Assembly (NCBI GenBank): GCA_964059195.1
Contig: CAXKWD010000006.1
Location: forward strand, 177,752,825 to 177,816,824
From: Ectobius pallidus
Taxonomy: Eukaryota > Arthropoda > Insecta > Blattodea > Ectobiidae
Direction of reading: 5' to 3'
Length of the DNA: 64,000 nucleotides
This document shows positions 23,241 to 35,160 of the stretch, in pieces. How positions within the stretch are numbered: position 1 is the stretch's first letter; each line of letters opens with the position of its first letter. Under the pieces are notes generated by a model that did not search any database, was not told where the DNA came from, and saw only the letters and a list, made by a program, of their open reading frames with translations. Both the position numbers and the translations under genes were made by a program.

Positions 23241-23931
23241 ATCTGGCAACAGTGGTTTTTATCATAGGTAATCCCACGAGAGTTGACGAGTTTTTTCGAA
23301 TTTATCTGATGCAACCGTCAACTCGAGTTGGATTTATTAAGACTATTCCATGAATAAAGATGTAACGGATTATACAAATAATAATTACCTTCGTGCTTTG
23401 TTGTATAAAAACAAAACTAACAGATCACGGCCTACAATGAATCAACCATCCATGAATCGATTCGAGTTACCATGTTTTGACCAGGGCTACCAATGGCGCA
23501 TATAAGAGATAATTCAGGTAAGCTAACAGCAAAACAGAATAAAATCACACGAACTGGCTTCCATCGAATCGAAATTGTGTTCTTAATCATGTACATTTAT
23601 ATTATTTTAATTTCCAAACAAGTTATGCTGTATAAAAGAATATGTTTTCGTGCTGCTTAATGGCAACCGTGTCCAGTAACGAGCTGACTATTTTATCAGG
23701 TAAAATTCCTTCCTTGTATTGATAGCAAGCATTTTATAAAATAAACGATTGTGATTGGTTTACATCCGAGGAATTGCTAAACGTTATTGGTCAATATCAA
23801 ACAAGCGGCGTATGAGTTGAATAGTCCATTTAAATCTATGTAAACTCGATTCTTGGTGATGAAAATTGTTTTGTTACCAATTGAGTTTATTTTTTATAGG
23901 TATAAATGGAAGAAAACCACTGTTGCCAGAT
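23241..23931 (-). repeat. Copy 2 of the 8.7-kb repeat family, flanked by 19-bp inverted repeats
   Basis: 23,262-23,833 is the reverse complement of the 8,714-9,352 family. Just outside it lie atctggcaacagtggtttt (23,241) and its exact complement (ending 23,931), not seen at the other two copies. Confidence 0.6.
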
Positions 23932-24169
23932 CGCACGAGCCGCCTCTGGTCGAGAGAAAAACACTTGCGTTTACACTTTTTACGCCACATTATGGCGCAG
24001 TTTCTAGAAGAAAATCACCAACGTATTATTTTCATTTGTGTTTTTTTTAAGGCAACGTACATAAAATAGACGATTGACCACGAGGAGCTATGTATCTGTA
24101 GAACGTTTGACTGAACGTTTGACTGAACAAACAACAAAACCAAACACAAACAAACTTTATATTTACGTA

Positions 24170-24943
24170 CAGTCGGTCAAATAAAAAACGTCGGGCGGTA
24201 TTTGATTAAGTATCACGAACGAGCATATGCGCATGTACAGGAAGACTTAAGGTTAGGTTCACACACGCCTCTTGTCTATCCATGTATTTTCTTGATTATT
24301 TAGTCAGTTTTGTTCCAAAACAAACATGTATAGAAGGCTGTGGCTATATGCCTCAAATCCGCCATATTCTTGGTTGCAAATTTTTATAATATTAATAATT
24401 AATAGATTCGCGAGGAATATGTTTATTCAAGGATCATTTTTTTTAAGATTTTATTTGATAATACCGGTACTTGTGGTGCAAAATCAATAACTTACGCTCA
24501 ACTTCTGCAACCAATCTTAGCATCGAAATACGCGTCCGGCCAGATCAACGTTTGCTATGAAAACTTCCGGTCGCATTATAGTAAAGTTCCCACCTCTTAG
24601 CCGCTCTTTCATAAATATGGAACCTTCTCGCTGCTTCAGAGACCGAAAAATGCAGGTCAATTACAGCCCTAACTACACTTTCTCTCACGTTAGCATTTGT
24701 ATGTGGCGATGACACAAAGCAAAATGAATTATGACAATGCATTAAGTTGAATATCGTGTGTTGCGCTTTCCGCGTTGTTCATTTTTTCCCTCCTTGTTCA
24801 TATTTTCCCTCCTGCCGCATGGCCTCATATGTTCCGAAAATGACCTGTATTTTGTGTTTTTTTATAGGAAACTTGTGAACTAATGCGTCAAAACTTTAAT
24901 TTTAACAGCATACGAGTCCCGACGTTTTTTATTTGACCGACTG
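24170..24943. mobile_element. Tc1/mariner-type element, deletion derivative
   Basis: 774 bp with 26-bp perfect inverted repeats starting cagtcggtcaaataaaaaac and a TA duplication at 24,168-24,169 and 24,944-24,945. It retains only an N-terminal transposase remnant on the minus strand. Confidence 0.85.
24545..24700 (-). pseudogene. Transposase N-terminal HTH remnant
   Basis: The minus frame reads VRESVVRAVIDLHFSVSEAA then RRFHIYERAAKRW, a helix-turn-helix pattern typical of DNA-binding domains at the start of Tc1/pogo transposases. The DDE domain is absent. Confidence 0.55.
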
Positions 24944-25242
24944 TACGTACTATTTTGCCTTTGACATTCTTCTTTTATGTGCATTCGTAGTCGGCGACCA
25001 TGTTCTTGTCCCATGTTCTTTGATGTCTTATTTTTGTTTTACTGTAAACTGAAATGTGAAAGGACAATAACAAGTAATAACACAATTACTTCTTCCTCCT
25101 TGTTGTTAACAACTTTTAATAGACATGTTTTAACACATTTGCACTGGTATCTGGAAACATTAACAGATAAGAAGTTCTTTACAAGTAAAACTGTAATTCA
25201 CCTGTAAAACCGTTAAAAAGTGATTACCTGATTGAATTAATG

Positions 25243-25480
25243 TTCATTTCATTCATTCTTGTGTCCGACTTTAGCGTTGTGTAACAAATAGTTGAATAAA
25301 AACACTTTCTTTAACGCACTTTATTTTACCTTACTAAACTTCTGGACGGCCGTTTCGCAGGTGGTGTTCCTGCACTTGGCACTCTGCTGATGATGCAGGA
25401 ACATCACCTGCGAAACGGCCGTCCAGAAGTTTACTAAGGTAAAATAAAGTGCGTTAAAGAAAGTGTTTTTATTCGACTAT
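25243..25480. mobile_element. Fold-back element with hammerhead-like core (possible Penelope-type LTR pair)
   Basis: Inserted in the hAT MITE with an 11-bp duplication ttgaattaatg at 25,232-25,242 and 25,481-25,491. A palindrome with 87-bp arms (25,288-25,374 and 25,394-25,480) and a 19-bp loop makes up most of it. Variable duplications of this length suit target-primed retroelements better than cut-and-paste transposons. Confidence 0.7.
25383..25427 (+). ncRNA. Hammerhead-ribozyme-like motif, minimal type I
   Basis: Order seen: helix I TCTG (25,383-25,386), CTGATGA (25,387-25,393), one extra T, helix II GCAGG/CCTGC with a 7-nt loop, GAA (25,412-25,414), short helix III AC-GGCC-GT, putative cleavage after C25,423 (GTC), helix I CAGA (25,424-25,427). 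All invariant core bases of the hammerhead are present. The extra T before helix II is atypical. Confidence 0.5.
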
Positions 25481-25639
25481 TTGAATTAATGTGAGGTAAT
25501 AATTTAGTGTCTTTAAACGTTTTAAATTGGAAAATTTATTTGCAGAAAATACGTTCTTTTGTGAGGTTATATTTAGTAATTGTAAGGTCATATTAGTAAT
25601 ATTTTCCACTTCCTTAGGTCATAAACATCCGAACCCTAT

Positions 25640-26150
25640 TCATAACAATTGCTTTATAGTCAGGATCCTTGTAATTCCCCAGAAATTTATTGACCACGTC
25701 TTTGAAGACAACCCAAGTTTATTTTTCCTTCGTTGTCATGCTAGTCTCGAAATCTTTGTCCTTCATCAGCTTGCGCATATATGGACCAACAAAGATTCCT
25801 TCTTTCAACTTGGCTACGGATAAGAATAATAAGAATAATATGGTTTATTAGATGTAGGGATAAGAATGGTTTCTAAAGACAATAGTTGAAAATACAGTGC
25901 TTGAAATTGCCAGCAAAATAGCTTAAAAAAATCAAATGTGGAAATTTGGTAGAAAATATGACAAAAAACAGAACTTTGCATAATTCTAATTTTTTAATAA
26001 ATGCCTTGTATTTTATGTAAATTTAAAGTAAATTTTATTGGTAATTATCCTATCTGCTTAGCCTATTTTCAGTAGCGGTCAAGTGTTGTTTTCTTGATAT
26101 TTCAAAGGCTTGTAGCTCCTCTATCCCTTTGAGTCACAGGATGATTTTGT
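25640..26150. other. Non-coding stretch, nothing recognised
   Basis: AT-rich; no repeat landmark or exon supported. Confidence 0.4.
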
Positions 26151-26245
26151 TTTTATTTTATTTATTTATTTAACCTGGCGGAGTTAAGGCCATAAGGCCT
26201 TCTCTACCACTCAGCCAGGGCAAAAACATGAAATACATAATGATA
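26151..26245 (-). repeat. LINE 3' tail
   Basis: On the minus strand ctggctgagtggtagagaag, then ggccttatggccttaac, then (AAAT)n: a hairpin-bearing 3' end plus short-repeat tail typical of arthropod LINEs. Confidence 0.5.
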
Positions 26246-27045
26246 ACAATAATAATGATTAAAAATACATTAAAAAAGAACTGATATACATGAATACAAG
26301 AAACGTACATTAAATACAAAGAAAAAATTCGAACATAAGTACTTTAATACTATGAAAATATAATACAATTGACTAAAACTAAGAAATAAAAAAAAGATGA
26401 AAGTCTAAACAAATAGATTCTTAGTTATTACAAAATATAATGAAAATTAAAGTACACTATAAGGGCTTCTCATCCTGGCATTTTCAGATTTTTATCACCT
26501 GTCCCACATTACTTTTTGGGAGCGAAAAAAAAAGCACGATTTAACATTTTTTTGAAGTTCAAGCAAATTTTTCAGAGTGAAGGACCACCAGTAACAGCTC
26601 AGTTTTTTTCTTATTCATACTCCTTGAACATAAGTGTAACAGGGAAAAAATTGGCCTGTTACTCCAAGTCCTTCGTTTTTTTTAAATTACACAAAACAAC
26701 AGTTTGTGAACGAAGATTAGAGCCCCAAAAACCTCTGTTTAGATTTAACTTAAATCTAATTTAGAATGCACAAATGAAAGTCCATTCTTTAAGCTTTTCT
26801 GTGAGCCCTATCTGACCATCCTACTGATTCAAATAGAAATTCTACAGCTTTCAGAAAATAAGTCTGAAATTACATTTTTTGCTTGTTCGTGTACTAAACA
26901 AATGCCTATATCTCAGGAGTAAAATTTCTTAGAGATATAAAAAGATTTGTTTTGGGGTTCAGAAGATTGGTACACATCACCTACCAAATTTCATCAAAAT
27001 CAAAAATGGTGAGGCAAAGCCCATTTGTTGATTTAATGTGGAATG
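26246..27045. other. Non-coding stretch, nothing recognised
   Basis: AT-rich without landmark matches elsewhere in the window. Confidence 0.4.
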
Positions 27046-27800
27046 ACCCGATAGGTATTTATAATTTGAAATAGGAAGCACGACTTATCACACTCAAACT
27101 ATTCCCTCAGAAAACGCTTGAATAGCTTTTTATGGCTCATATAGGATGTAGAATTTTGCATCCCATCGCTTGTACACAGCAAGCCTGTTAGGGTTTCAAA
27201 TAAGAAGAAACAGAAATTCCGGTAACATAAAATTGTATTGTCTTGACGGAATATTTTATTTCTCACTCTCATGTTACCATAAAACCGTTTTGGGGATGAA
27301 ATTAAACAGAAATGCCATATCACTTTTATATTCTCTCTCCAAAAATCTGCGATATAATAATATACACATTACCATACCTTGTATTGTTTTCTCTATGTCC
27401 AGGGCAGAGAAAGTTATGTGACTGCATTATTTTCGTGGATTTAATTCTTTAATATTTACTTATAACATGAATTATATTGATAGCTTCTCTAATTTCTCAA
27501 AGTCCCATTTCATTTATTTCCAAACCCGTCTGAGACCAATGCCAACAGTACACTGTTTTCATGTGAACTGTGATTTGGATTTGATAATTCTGTGTTGAAA
27601 GGGATCAAATATTCTGAAAAACATTTGACTTTTGGCATTTAAAATCAAAATTTTTCAAAATCCTTTCTTAGTGAGCAGTTATGAAAGGAAGATACTGTCA
27701 AAATTCCAAGTGTCTACCTGTTATAGTTTAGGCTCTACGTTGATTCTCTGTCAGTCAGTCAGTCAGTCAGTCAGGACAAAGCCTTTTATATATAAAGAGA
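27046..27800 (-). mobile_element. Helitron, 3'-truncated
   Basis: Minus strand starts TCTCTTTATATATAAAAGG (TC at 27,800-27,799, preceded by A), then the CTGACTGACT stretch and the shared interior. The terminal hairpin and CTAG are missing at the 3' side. Confidence 0.75.
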
Positions 27801-28089
27801 TTAAACAAAGGCATTCTGGCACTTTGTTACATCAGTTTACCTGATTTTTATCCTATATCAGAATTTAAAGTGAGAAAGTTGTATTGGCATGCTTAAGGTA
27901 AGGAAAGTTACGTGAGTACATTGATCAGATTTTATTTGGGCTGTGCATCCTTCGGGGATGCGACATTCTCTTCGTTTTCAAACCACTTAGAAGAAGGTAA
28001 TTTTAATTTCCGGGGTGTTTGTCCAGTAAACCACAATCTTAGGTTTCGTCTTGAAGGATTAAACATTTTCACCTATGGTTAGGGGTGCA

Positions 28090-28232
28090 GGTGGCGCCAC
28101 GCCGTCTCCGCACGGCGCCTGCGCGCAACCAGTTCTGCTTCCTTGCTACACACCACACTCTATAGAAAATCGTTACTTTTCGTTAAAGGGCGAACCCGTT
28201 AATTGCAGTTATTTGTGTTGAAGAACCAAGGT
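28090..28232 (+). promoter_or_regulatory. GC-rich patch, candidate promoter/first exon
   Basis: gccacgccgtctccgcacgg and cctgcgcgcaaccag give a CpG-dense island in AT-rich DNA, followed by a strong donor-like ccaag/gtacgta at 28,230. No frame of note, so at best a non-coding first exon. Confidence 0.3.
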
Positions 28233-28342
28233 ACGTAGGCCTAATTGCATAACATAGTGTGGTCAGTGGTATTTATTAATATAGGGTACCTGCATATTTA
28301 CTTATTTGCCTTCACTTAAGACACCAAATCGAGATACGAGGA

Positions 28343-28965
28343 GTTTATTATTATTGTTATTATGGGTATTATTATTATTATCATGATTTTTATTTTTATT
28401 ATCATCATTATTATTTTCATTATTATTAGTCTTGTCATTATCGTTATTATAATAATTTATATTATTATTATGGATATTGATATTATTATCAAGATTTTTA
28501 TTGCCATTATCATCATTAGTATTGTTATTATTATTATTATGGGTATTATTATCATCATTATTATTACTAGTGTTATTATTATCATTATTAGTCTATCGTT
28601 GTTATTATTATCACCATTTTTATTATTATTGTTACTATGGGTATTATTATTATTATCATGAATTTTATTTCCGTTATCATCATTATAATTGGTATTATTA
28701 TTATCATTATTGTTATTAGTATATTATTATCAAGATTTTTATTACCATTATCATCATTATTATTACCATTATTGTTATTGTTATTATTATGTGCGTTGTT
28801 ACTATTATAATCATGATTTTTGTTATAATAATTATTACTGATGTTATTATCATCATTGTTATTATTATCATTTTTAATATTATCATTTTTATTGTTGTTA
28901 TTATCATTTTTACTTTCGTTATTATCGTTGTTGGTATTATTATTATTATTAGACGCCATAAACTA
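28343..28965. repeat. Compound ATT/ATC trinucleotide tract
   Basis: About 620 bp of imperfect tat/tta/atc triplets. It produces long Ile/Met- or Asn/Asp-rich frames in most phases, which are artefacts of the repeat. Confidence 0.92.
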
Positions 28966-29490
28966 TATATAATGGAAATAGTGTGGGTGTTGCTGTAGTA
29001 ACTTGGCTCTTTCATTCCAAATCAAGGGTAACCTATAAATTCCTTGTTTGCGTTACTTTGAAATCAGCGAAAGACTTTACTAAAATTAAATAATATTATT
29101 AATGTAGTATCATATCCACTCATCTCCTACCTTACACCAAGCATTGTCCATCATTTCAGTAATCACTCATATTTCCTTCAATATCTGTTTACTTCAAATT
29201 AACATATAAATGTATCCCTACTGCTCGGATATACGAATAAATAGTATTATAAACAACAATACAGGCTGTGATCCTAGATGTTTTAACACGATAATAATCG
29301 AAACATTGTATTTATTAACACTTACACTGTTTTTACTTAAATTACAGGAGTAAATAATTTTATTCTTAACTATATTCTTTTACGTAATAAATAGAATCTC
29401 GTGCTCCCATATAGGCACTGCCTTCTAGACTGTATTACTCGTGTATAGGCATACAGAAACAATTAAAACGAACCACAGATTCATGAACCT
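28966..29490. other. Non-coding stretch, nothing recognised
   Basis: AT-rich; no landmarks. Confidence 0.4.
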
Positions 29491-29499
29491 TACCCAAAT

Positions 29500-29800
29500 C
29501 ATGCATAAACAAAAAAGACCTCAGATTCGAGTTCCCTGGCCGAAAACACCCCCGCATACTGAGTTTCGTCCAAGTCATTCAATGTTTTCTCATTAAGGCC
29601 TGCATTCATGAACGGATTTACAAAATCGAAGCTATTTTGGTGCGACAAATTGGTGTGTTACATTGCAAAAACTCGATTTCAACGATGCTCATTTTTTCCC
29701 CGGTTGCTTTGGAGACTCGAGCAGGGCCACCTTCAATTAATTTCGCAATTGAATACTGTCTTGTTAATAGGTGCCTTTGTAAGTTTCAATCAAATTCTGT
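29500..29800 (-). repeat. Interspersed repeat, reversed copy of the 10.4-kb family
   Basis: cgagttccctggccgaaaac, gagtttcgtccaagtc and ccccggttgctttggagac mirror 10,560-10,840. Confidence 0.5.
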
Positions 29801-29899
29801 GTGAAGCTGGTAATGCTATGGCTAGTCTCCACACAGCCTCATTTATATTTATTGTATTATTTTTACATTAATTCGTACTTATTGGTTTAATACAGTGTT

Positions 29900-30575
29900 T
29901 CCCAGTGATCTTGGTGGCTTTAAAATATTGAATTTCCTTCCAGTTGGCGAACCAATCATTTGATTTCCCCAGATATGACTTGTAACAACTAGGAAATCTC
30001 CATTCATTGTTGCGTCAGCTTGTACTACTCTCAACAATGACAGCAACAATGCAGAAGTAGAGTTTGATTATGGTGTCTTTATAATAGTTATATGAAACGG
30101 GACACTTTAATTCTTTTTGCAAAAATCCTGGGACAATTAAGGAAAAAGGCGGACAAAAATGTAATTTATAAAATTTAGGGAATATTTACAATTTACTTTT
30201 GTATGATGCACACAAATTATCCCAAATGACTTCATAAATTTCTTCTGCAGACTGGTGTAGATAATTTATTTCACAGAAATAGATGCCCCATTGTCACTTG
30301 TATGGATCCTATCAAGAAGTGCGTTTTTTCTTTTTCTTATTTATCATAAAAGTCAGCACAAATTATTCCATTAAAGTATGTTTTGACAATGAGCAAGACC
30401 TTCAATGTTTCAACTTTTATTAATGTACCGTAAAACACTGGCCAATCACAATCACCCAACAACAACAACAAAAACAGGATGAGTGTCCCCAATAAAACTT
30501 TCGAGACAGCAGGACATTTTGTCAAAAGCAGGACTGTTCCGGGAAAAGACGGGACGAATGGCCACCCTAACTTGG
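29900..30575. repeat. Possible hAT remnant
   Basis: The reversed sequence from 30,570 reads tagggtggccattcgtcccg, a terminus type known from hAT transposons. The opposite end was not found. Confidence 0.35.
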
Positions 30576-30914
30576 ATCCATTACTCGCAAATTTAAATTG
30601 AATCACTCATGTCTATTATACTATATCTCACTATTATCTTTTATTACATTTAAGGATAAAATAATATTATTTGTATAACATCTGTATTGTATTTGAAAAA
30701 GTGTAAAAAATATTGCCTTGCCATCAAGCCCCAGATTAGATTATGTTTGTCCTTCTTGCTCCTTTCATGGGCACAGATTAATATGATCCTGTGTCAATAG
30801 AGTACGGTATTTTCTCCAGTCTAATGCGTACCCCAATTTCCACTGCTACAAATGGACAAAAAATATGCGCATTTACTTCGCGGAAATTCGTAATCTCAGA
30901 TTGCTCTTATATAC

Positions 30915-31190
30915 GTAGTATGATGATGATGATGATGAGTGTTCTGCCCGAAGGCATGTCCAGACCCGGGACGAAGCCATGGGGTGATGACCACGACTCG
31001 TCCGAGGTGATTCAGGCAAGGGTGATACCGCGGAGATTTGCCATTGCCTCTCGCGGGATGGGAATGAAAGGACACAACACCCAGTCCTGAACCCAGGAAG
31101 GAAATTTTCCACCACTGAAAAAGCCCCGAACCGGCCGGGAATCGAACCCGGGCCGCCAGGGTGGAAGGCAGTCACGCAGAGAAAGTATTG
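30915..31190 (-). mobile_element. tRNA-derived SINE
   Basis: Minus strand: B box gggttcgattcccggcc at 31,136-31,152, then a GC-rich body (ggcaaatctccgcggtatca) and an ATC microsatellite tail at 30,919-30,936. Confidence 0.7.
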
Positions 31191-31249
31191 TGATCGTGAC
31201 AAAAAATCGAAATCGAGATAACACCGGGAAAGCATGTTTCACGATGCCT

Positions 31250-31790
31250 AGAAACTGAAAAAAGTGTTTTTGGAATGACGTCTGTCCGTCCGTCTCTGGA
31301 CAACCACAGCGGGTAAACGGTTCATTGTATTTACTTCATTTTTTGAATCAAGGACTTTTTCTCGGAACTTTATCGAACCGCCCAGAATTTGAGTTTTATA
31401 ATTGAAATATTATGGGGACTTTTCATGAAAATATTTTTAAAAATTTTTGATTTAAAAAAAATTTGCTGTAACAATTTTCATAAAAATTTAAAATTGGAAA
31501 CTCTTATCTATGACTAATAAAATTACTATATCCGTTTTTCTGCAAAAATGACTTAGAGGTTACTTTACTCGTATCCATTTTCAATTATTCTATATAATCT
31601 CCATTGCAATAGGTGATACATGAAAACCTATCACAGTAAAGTTGTAGAGAAAATTAAAAAGAACATTTTTGTAAAAACATTTCTTTATAAAATTAATAGG
31701 TATCAAGATAAAAACAAAATAACATGATTTAAATTTATTGTTGTGAAATTCAGTCACTTTACCACAGTCGTAATGAACACATCAAAATCA
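31250..31790. other. Non-coding stretch, nothing recognised
   Basis: AT-rich; no landmarks. Confidence 0.4.
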
Positions 31791-31794
31791 ATTA

Positions 31795-31860
31795 GAGCGA
31801 GGTGGTATAGGATAATAGGGAAGAGGTCCTGAGTTCAAATCAAACCTCGTGGCCACAAAC
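31795..31860 (+). repeat. tRNA-like SINE head
   Basis: gagcgaggtggtataggata followed by B-box-like ggtcctgagttcaaatcaaa. No acceptor-stem pairing. Confidence 0.4.
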
Positions 31861-32163
31861 ATTTTCTGTGCTAGCATTTAACACGTAGAACGTTTGTGCA
31901 ACATATTTTGCACCATTTATTTAATTTGTGGACTTTCTATCAATGCCTCAATTGTAACATTTATTTTAAGCTGTGATAATGAGTGTGGCATGGTTTAATG
32001 GTATTAAAGAGAAAACACACGGCGTTTAAACAATGCAGATTTATTTGTTAAACAGCACAAGAGTCGATATAATAATAATAATCATCATCATCATCATCAT
32101 ATGCAGATATTTTCCATGCGACTGAAACCATAGTCGGTCACCCTGGAGTGTTATAATTTTATA

Positions 32164-32577
32164 CCACTGATGCCCGGTTTCTATAAACTCGCGAAATACC
32201 TATGAGTAAATTATTAAATGGACAGAATTTACACAAGAATAACTTTTAAAAACATAAATAATTTAAAGATAGCAATCACATACACTTGTGGCGAGTTTCT
32301 AGATAAATGTCCTCTGGGTAAATATGAAAATGACAGAAAAAATGTTCCTACAAATTCGGGCTAAATCTTTCCAAGGATAAATCGTCCTTTCATAGATGGC
32401 TGGATAAAAGTTAACCTCTCATAGGATCAATAATAATTTAAACAATGAGAATCAAAGCCTTCTGAATTAAATTAACTCTACAACTCCAAGGCCTTCCTCA
32501 TTATATCATTGTGGGTGATTCTGGAACTAATTTGCCCATAGGTATTTCACGAGTTTATAGAAACCGGGCATCAGTGG
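32164..32577. mobile_element. MITE with about 50-bp inverted repeats, CCACTGATGCCCGG
   Basis: 414 bp between ccactgatgcccggtttcta and tagaaaccgggcatcagtgg. The repeats continue imperfectly through acccatagg-like sequence. Flank TA/CA is compatible with a decayed TA duplication; class uncertain. Confidence 0.75.
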
Positions 32578-32919
32578 CATAATTTTCTCCTTTTAATTAA
32601 TATCATCTGCCGTTAAAAGCGCCTCTTTTACCTTCGACTGTGTATAAAACCTTTAGTACGGAGAATACTTATCCTGTCTTTCATTGCAGATGTTCGCAAT
32701 GGACTATGGGAAGTAAAGCAGACGAAAACATCATCTTCCTCCTTCCCAGATTCCAAGGTAACACACAACATTATAATCCAGTCGTCAGGTTCTGGGTTCG
32801 AATCCCTGTTGTGCATTGTCCACACCGCTAACATCCGAACTAAACAGATGAACTCTAATATGTGGTTTATTCTCTGTGTACTTTACGACTAGATTTGTGA
32901 CACTGTTATCAAGGAACAC

Positions 32920-33082
32920 CCCCCCCCCTCCCACTGAGAGGTCCCGGTTTCAAATCCCTTGGCCAACCAATTTTGACTAGGGGTTTTCATGGTTTCCCCA
33001 GTCTTAAAGGCGAACACAGAGTTAGATATTTTCATTCTGCATCATATTCATTGAAATTTAATCGACGCCACAAACACATCAA
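32920..33082 (+). mobile_element. tRNA-derived SINE, 5' part (interrupted)
   Basis: aggtcccggtttcaaatccc and ggttttcatggtttccccag match the 58,970 SINE. It is cut by the hAT at 33,083 and continues at 33,727-33,830. Confidence 0.65.
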
Positions 33083-33726
33083 TAGGGTTCGGATGTTTAT
33101 GACGTAAAAAAGTTGAAAATATGACTGCAGATATGACCTTAAAATGGCTAAATATGACCTCATAAAGTAACGTATTTTCTAAAAATACATGTTCCATTAA
33201 ATGGCACTAAATCATTGCATCAGATTACTTCAATCAGATAATCACGTTATAACAATTTTACAGGTGAATTACAGTTTTACTGGTAAAGAACTTCTGATCT
33301 GTTAATGTTTCCAGATACCAGTGCAAATGTGTTAAAACATGTCTATGGGAAGTTGTTAACAAGAAGGAGGAAGAGGTAATTGTGCTTTTACTTGTTATTG
33401 TCCTTCACATTTCAGTTACAGTAAAACAAAAATATCCGTGACTCTTTTTCAAAAAAAAATAAATAAATAAATAAATAAATAAGTCAATGTAGTGCACGTA
33501 CTGCATAATTGTGCTCTTTTACAAAATTAATAGTGAAATATGAAGTTAAATTACAAATATGACCGAAATAAGACAAAGACCACAAAAAGCCCAAAATATG
33601 ATTTTATATGCAAAATAAAAACGGTCCGTTTAGGATAACAAATGTGCAATTCGTGTTTAATTTGTGTTTTCGGCGAGAATGGGGGTCAGGATAAAAATAT
33701 GACATTTCATGAACATCCGAACCCTA
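33083..33726. mobile_element. hAT MITE, TAGGGTTCGGATG family
   Basis: 644 bp with inverted ends tagggttcggatgtttatga / tcatgaacatccgaacccta and a perfect 8-bp duplication cacatcaa (33,075-33,082 and 33,727-33,734). Sister of 507-1,123. Confidence 0.9.
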
Positions 33727-33945
33727 CACATCAACAATAGACAACACTTGTTGCACATCTACTCTTACACACAAAGAACCTGAATTCTTGACATGACCTC
33801 GATGCTCAAAGTAGTTTAAATACAGCTGAACTATTATAAATAGACTATATGCATTAAACAGAATCGAGAGAAATGCAGAAAGACTTTTCGATGCCTGCAG
33901 GATTGGAAATTAATACAGAAAAAACTAAATATATGGTCATGAAAC

Positions 33946-34625
33946 CAGGGCCGTAGCTAGGCGGTGGCTAGGTGGGCCCCCGCCAAGGGCGCAGGTACAG
34001 AGAGGGCGCAAAATTAACCATGAAAAATCCCGCCTTTTTTTAAACTGGTGCAATTTATCAAGAAATAAAAATTGCACGTTAATGGAAGAAATCTTTCAGG
34101 TTATTAAAAATTACTGCACGTGAACTATCTGCAGTTTTATGCCGATTGTCTACAAACAAAAAGCAGTCATGCAACGTTCTTTAATTAACACGTTTTTTAT
34201 TGACAGAATATAACATAAATCATGAACAGTATGGAATGATATAACAATAAAAATTAAAATGTACGTTATTATTGAGATGAAAGTGGTTCAACTATTCTAA
34301 AAAAAATACTTTTACCTATATTAACGTGTTAAATATTTTAGTAGGACTCGGGCCTATTATGTAATTTACTTTTGATACTAGATTTTATTATTTAATTATT
34401 TTTTAAGTAGTTCAATCATCTGAAAATAAGGTTTTAGTACCTTGAAAGCCCAACACTTACTTCATTTTCAAATTGAGGTTAGGTTTTTTTTATAATAACA
34501 GTGTTTTTATATTAAAATAATAAACAATTTTACAGAAATTTAAAAATAGTTCAGACCCCCCAGTACTGGAGGGCGCAGATTTGTCAAACTCGCCAAGGGC
34601 GCAGAAGGACCTTTCTACGGCCCTG
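33946..34625. mobile_element. hAT MITE, CAGGGCCGTAG termini
   Basis: 680 bp with ends cagggccgtag / ctacggccctg and a perfect 8-bp duplication catgaaac (33,938-33,945 and 34,626-34,633). Confidence 0.9.
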
Positions 34626-34659
34626 CATGAAACGTCAAAATAATGCTCCACAAATATTA

Positions 34660-35160
34660 GAATAAGATAAGATAGATAAGATAAGATTTATTTAGTCCAG
34701 CTGAACATGTAGGGCTACATGTTATGGGACGCGTCAAAAACAATTACAACAAACAAAGATTATATATTATATGCTTACAATAAAAGTGAAGTTAAAAACA
34801 GAATGACAATATACAATTAGCAACAGAATCAGAATAGTTTTGTCCACAATATTAGGTTAATTTATCCTGACAGAACTGGCCGATGTCTTGGGAACCTGAA
34901 ACAAGTAAACAGAGATCACTGTTCGATTAACTCTGCTGTAAATTGTTGGCATTCATAAAAACAATAATTATTCGTGTAAAAGCAGTGTTCCAACAGAAAA
35001 GATAGTAAACCCCTTTTAAATTTCTTTGGGGTTACCTGGCAAAGAGTTATACATTTGGAGGCTAGTAAAATGAAGCTGTTTTTACACAAAGTGGTATTAC
35101 AGTGAGGTTTATAAATATCATTTTTTTCTCCTTGTATGATATGAATGGTCATCTGTATTC
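34660..35160 (-). pseudogene. LINE 3' fragment with (GATAA)n tail
   Basis: The minus strand ends in a CTTATCTTATC tail (34,663-34,685). Upstream, 35,152-34,916, it encodes a LINE-like C-terminus (KKFKRGLLSFLLEHCFY) with a frameshift. It is inserted within the plus-strand LINE. Confidence 0.55.

Larger units (their letters stand above)
25020..25632. mobile_element. hAT MITE of the TAGGGTTCGGATG family, interrupted and partly lost
   Basis: Reverse-oriented relative to 507-1,123. The right terminus cataaacatccgaaccctat is at 25,620-25,639. The interior matches with a 238-bp fold-back insertion at 25,243-25,480. The left terminus is not found. Confidence 0.65.

Noticed and set aside
28362..29015. 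Several Ile/Met- or Asn/Asp-rich open frames on both strands
   Set aside because: They are translations of the ATT/ATC microsatellite in different phases.
30873..31242. Frames of 76-120 codons
   Set aside because: They translate a GC-rich SINE.
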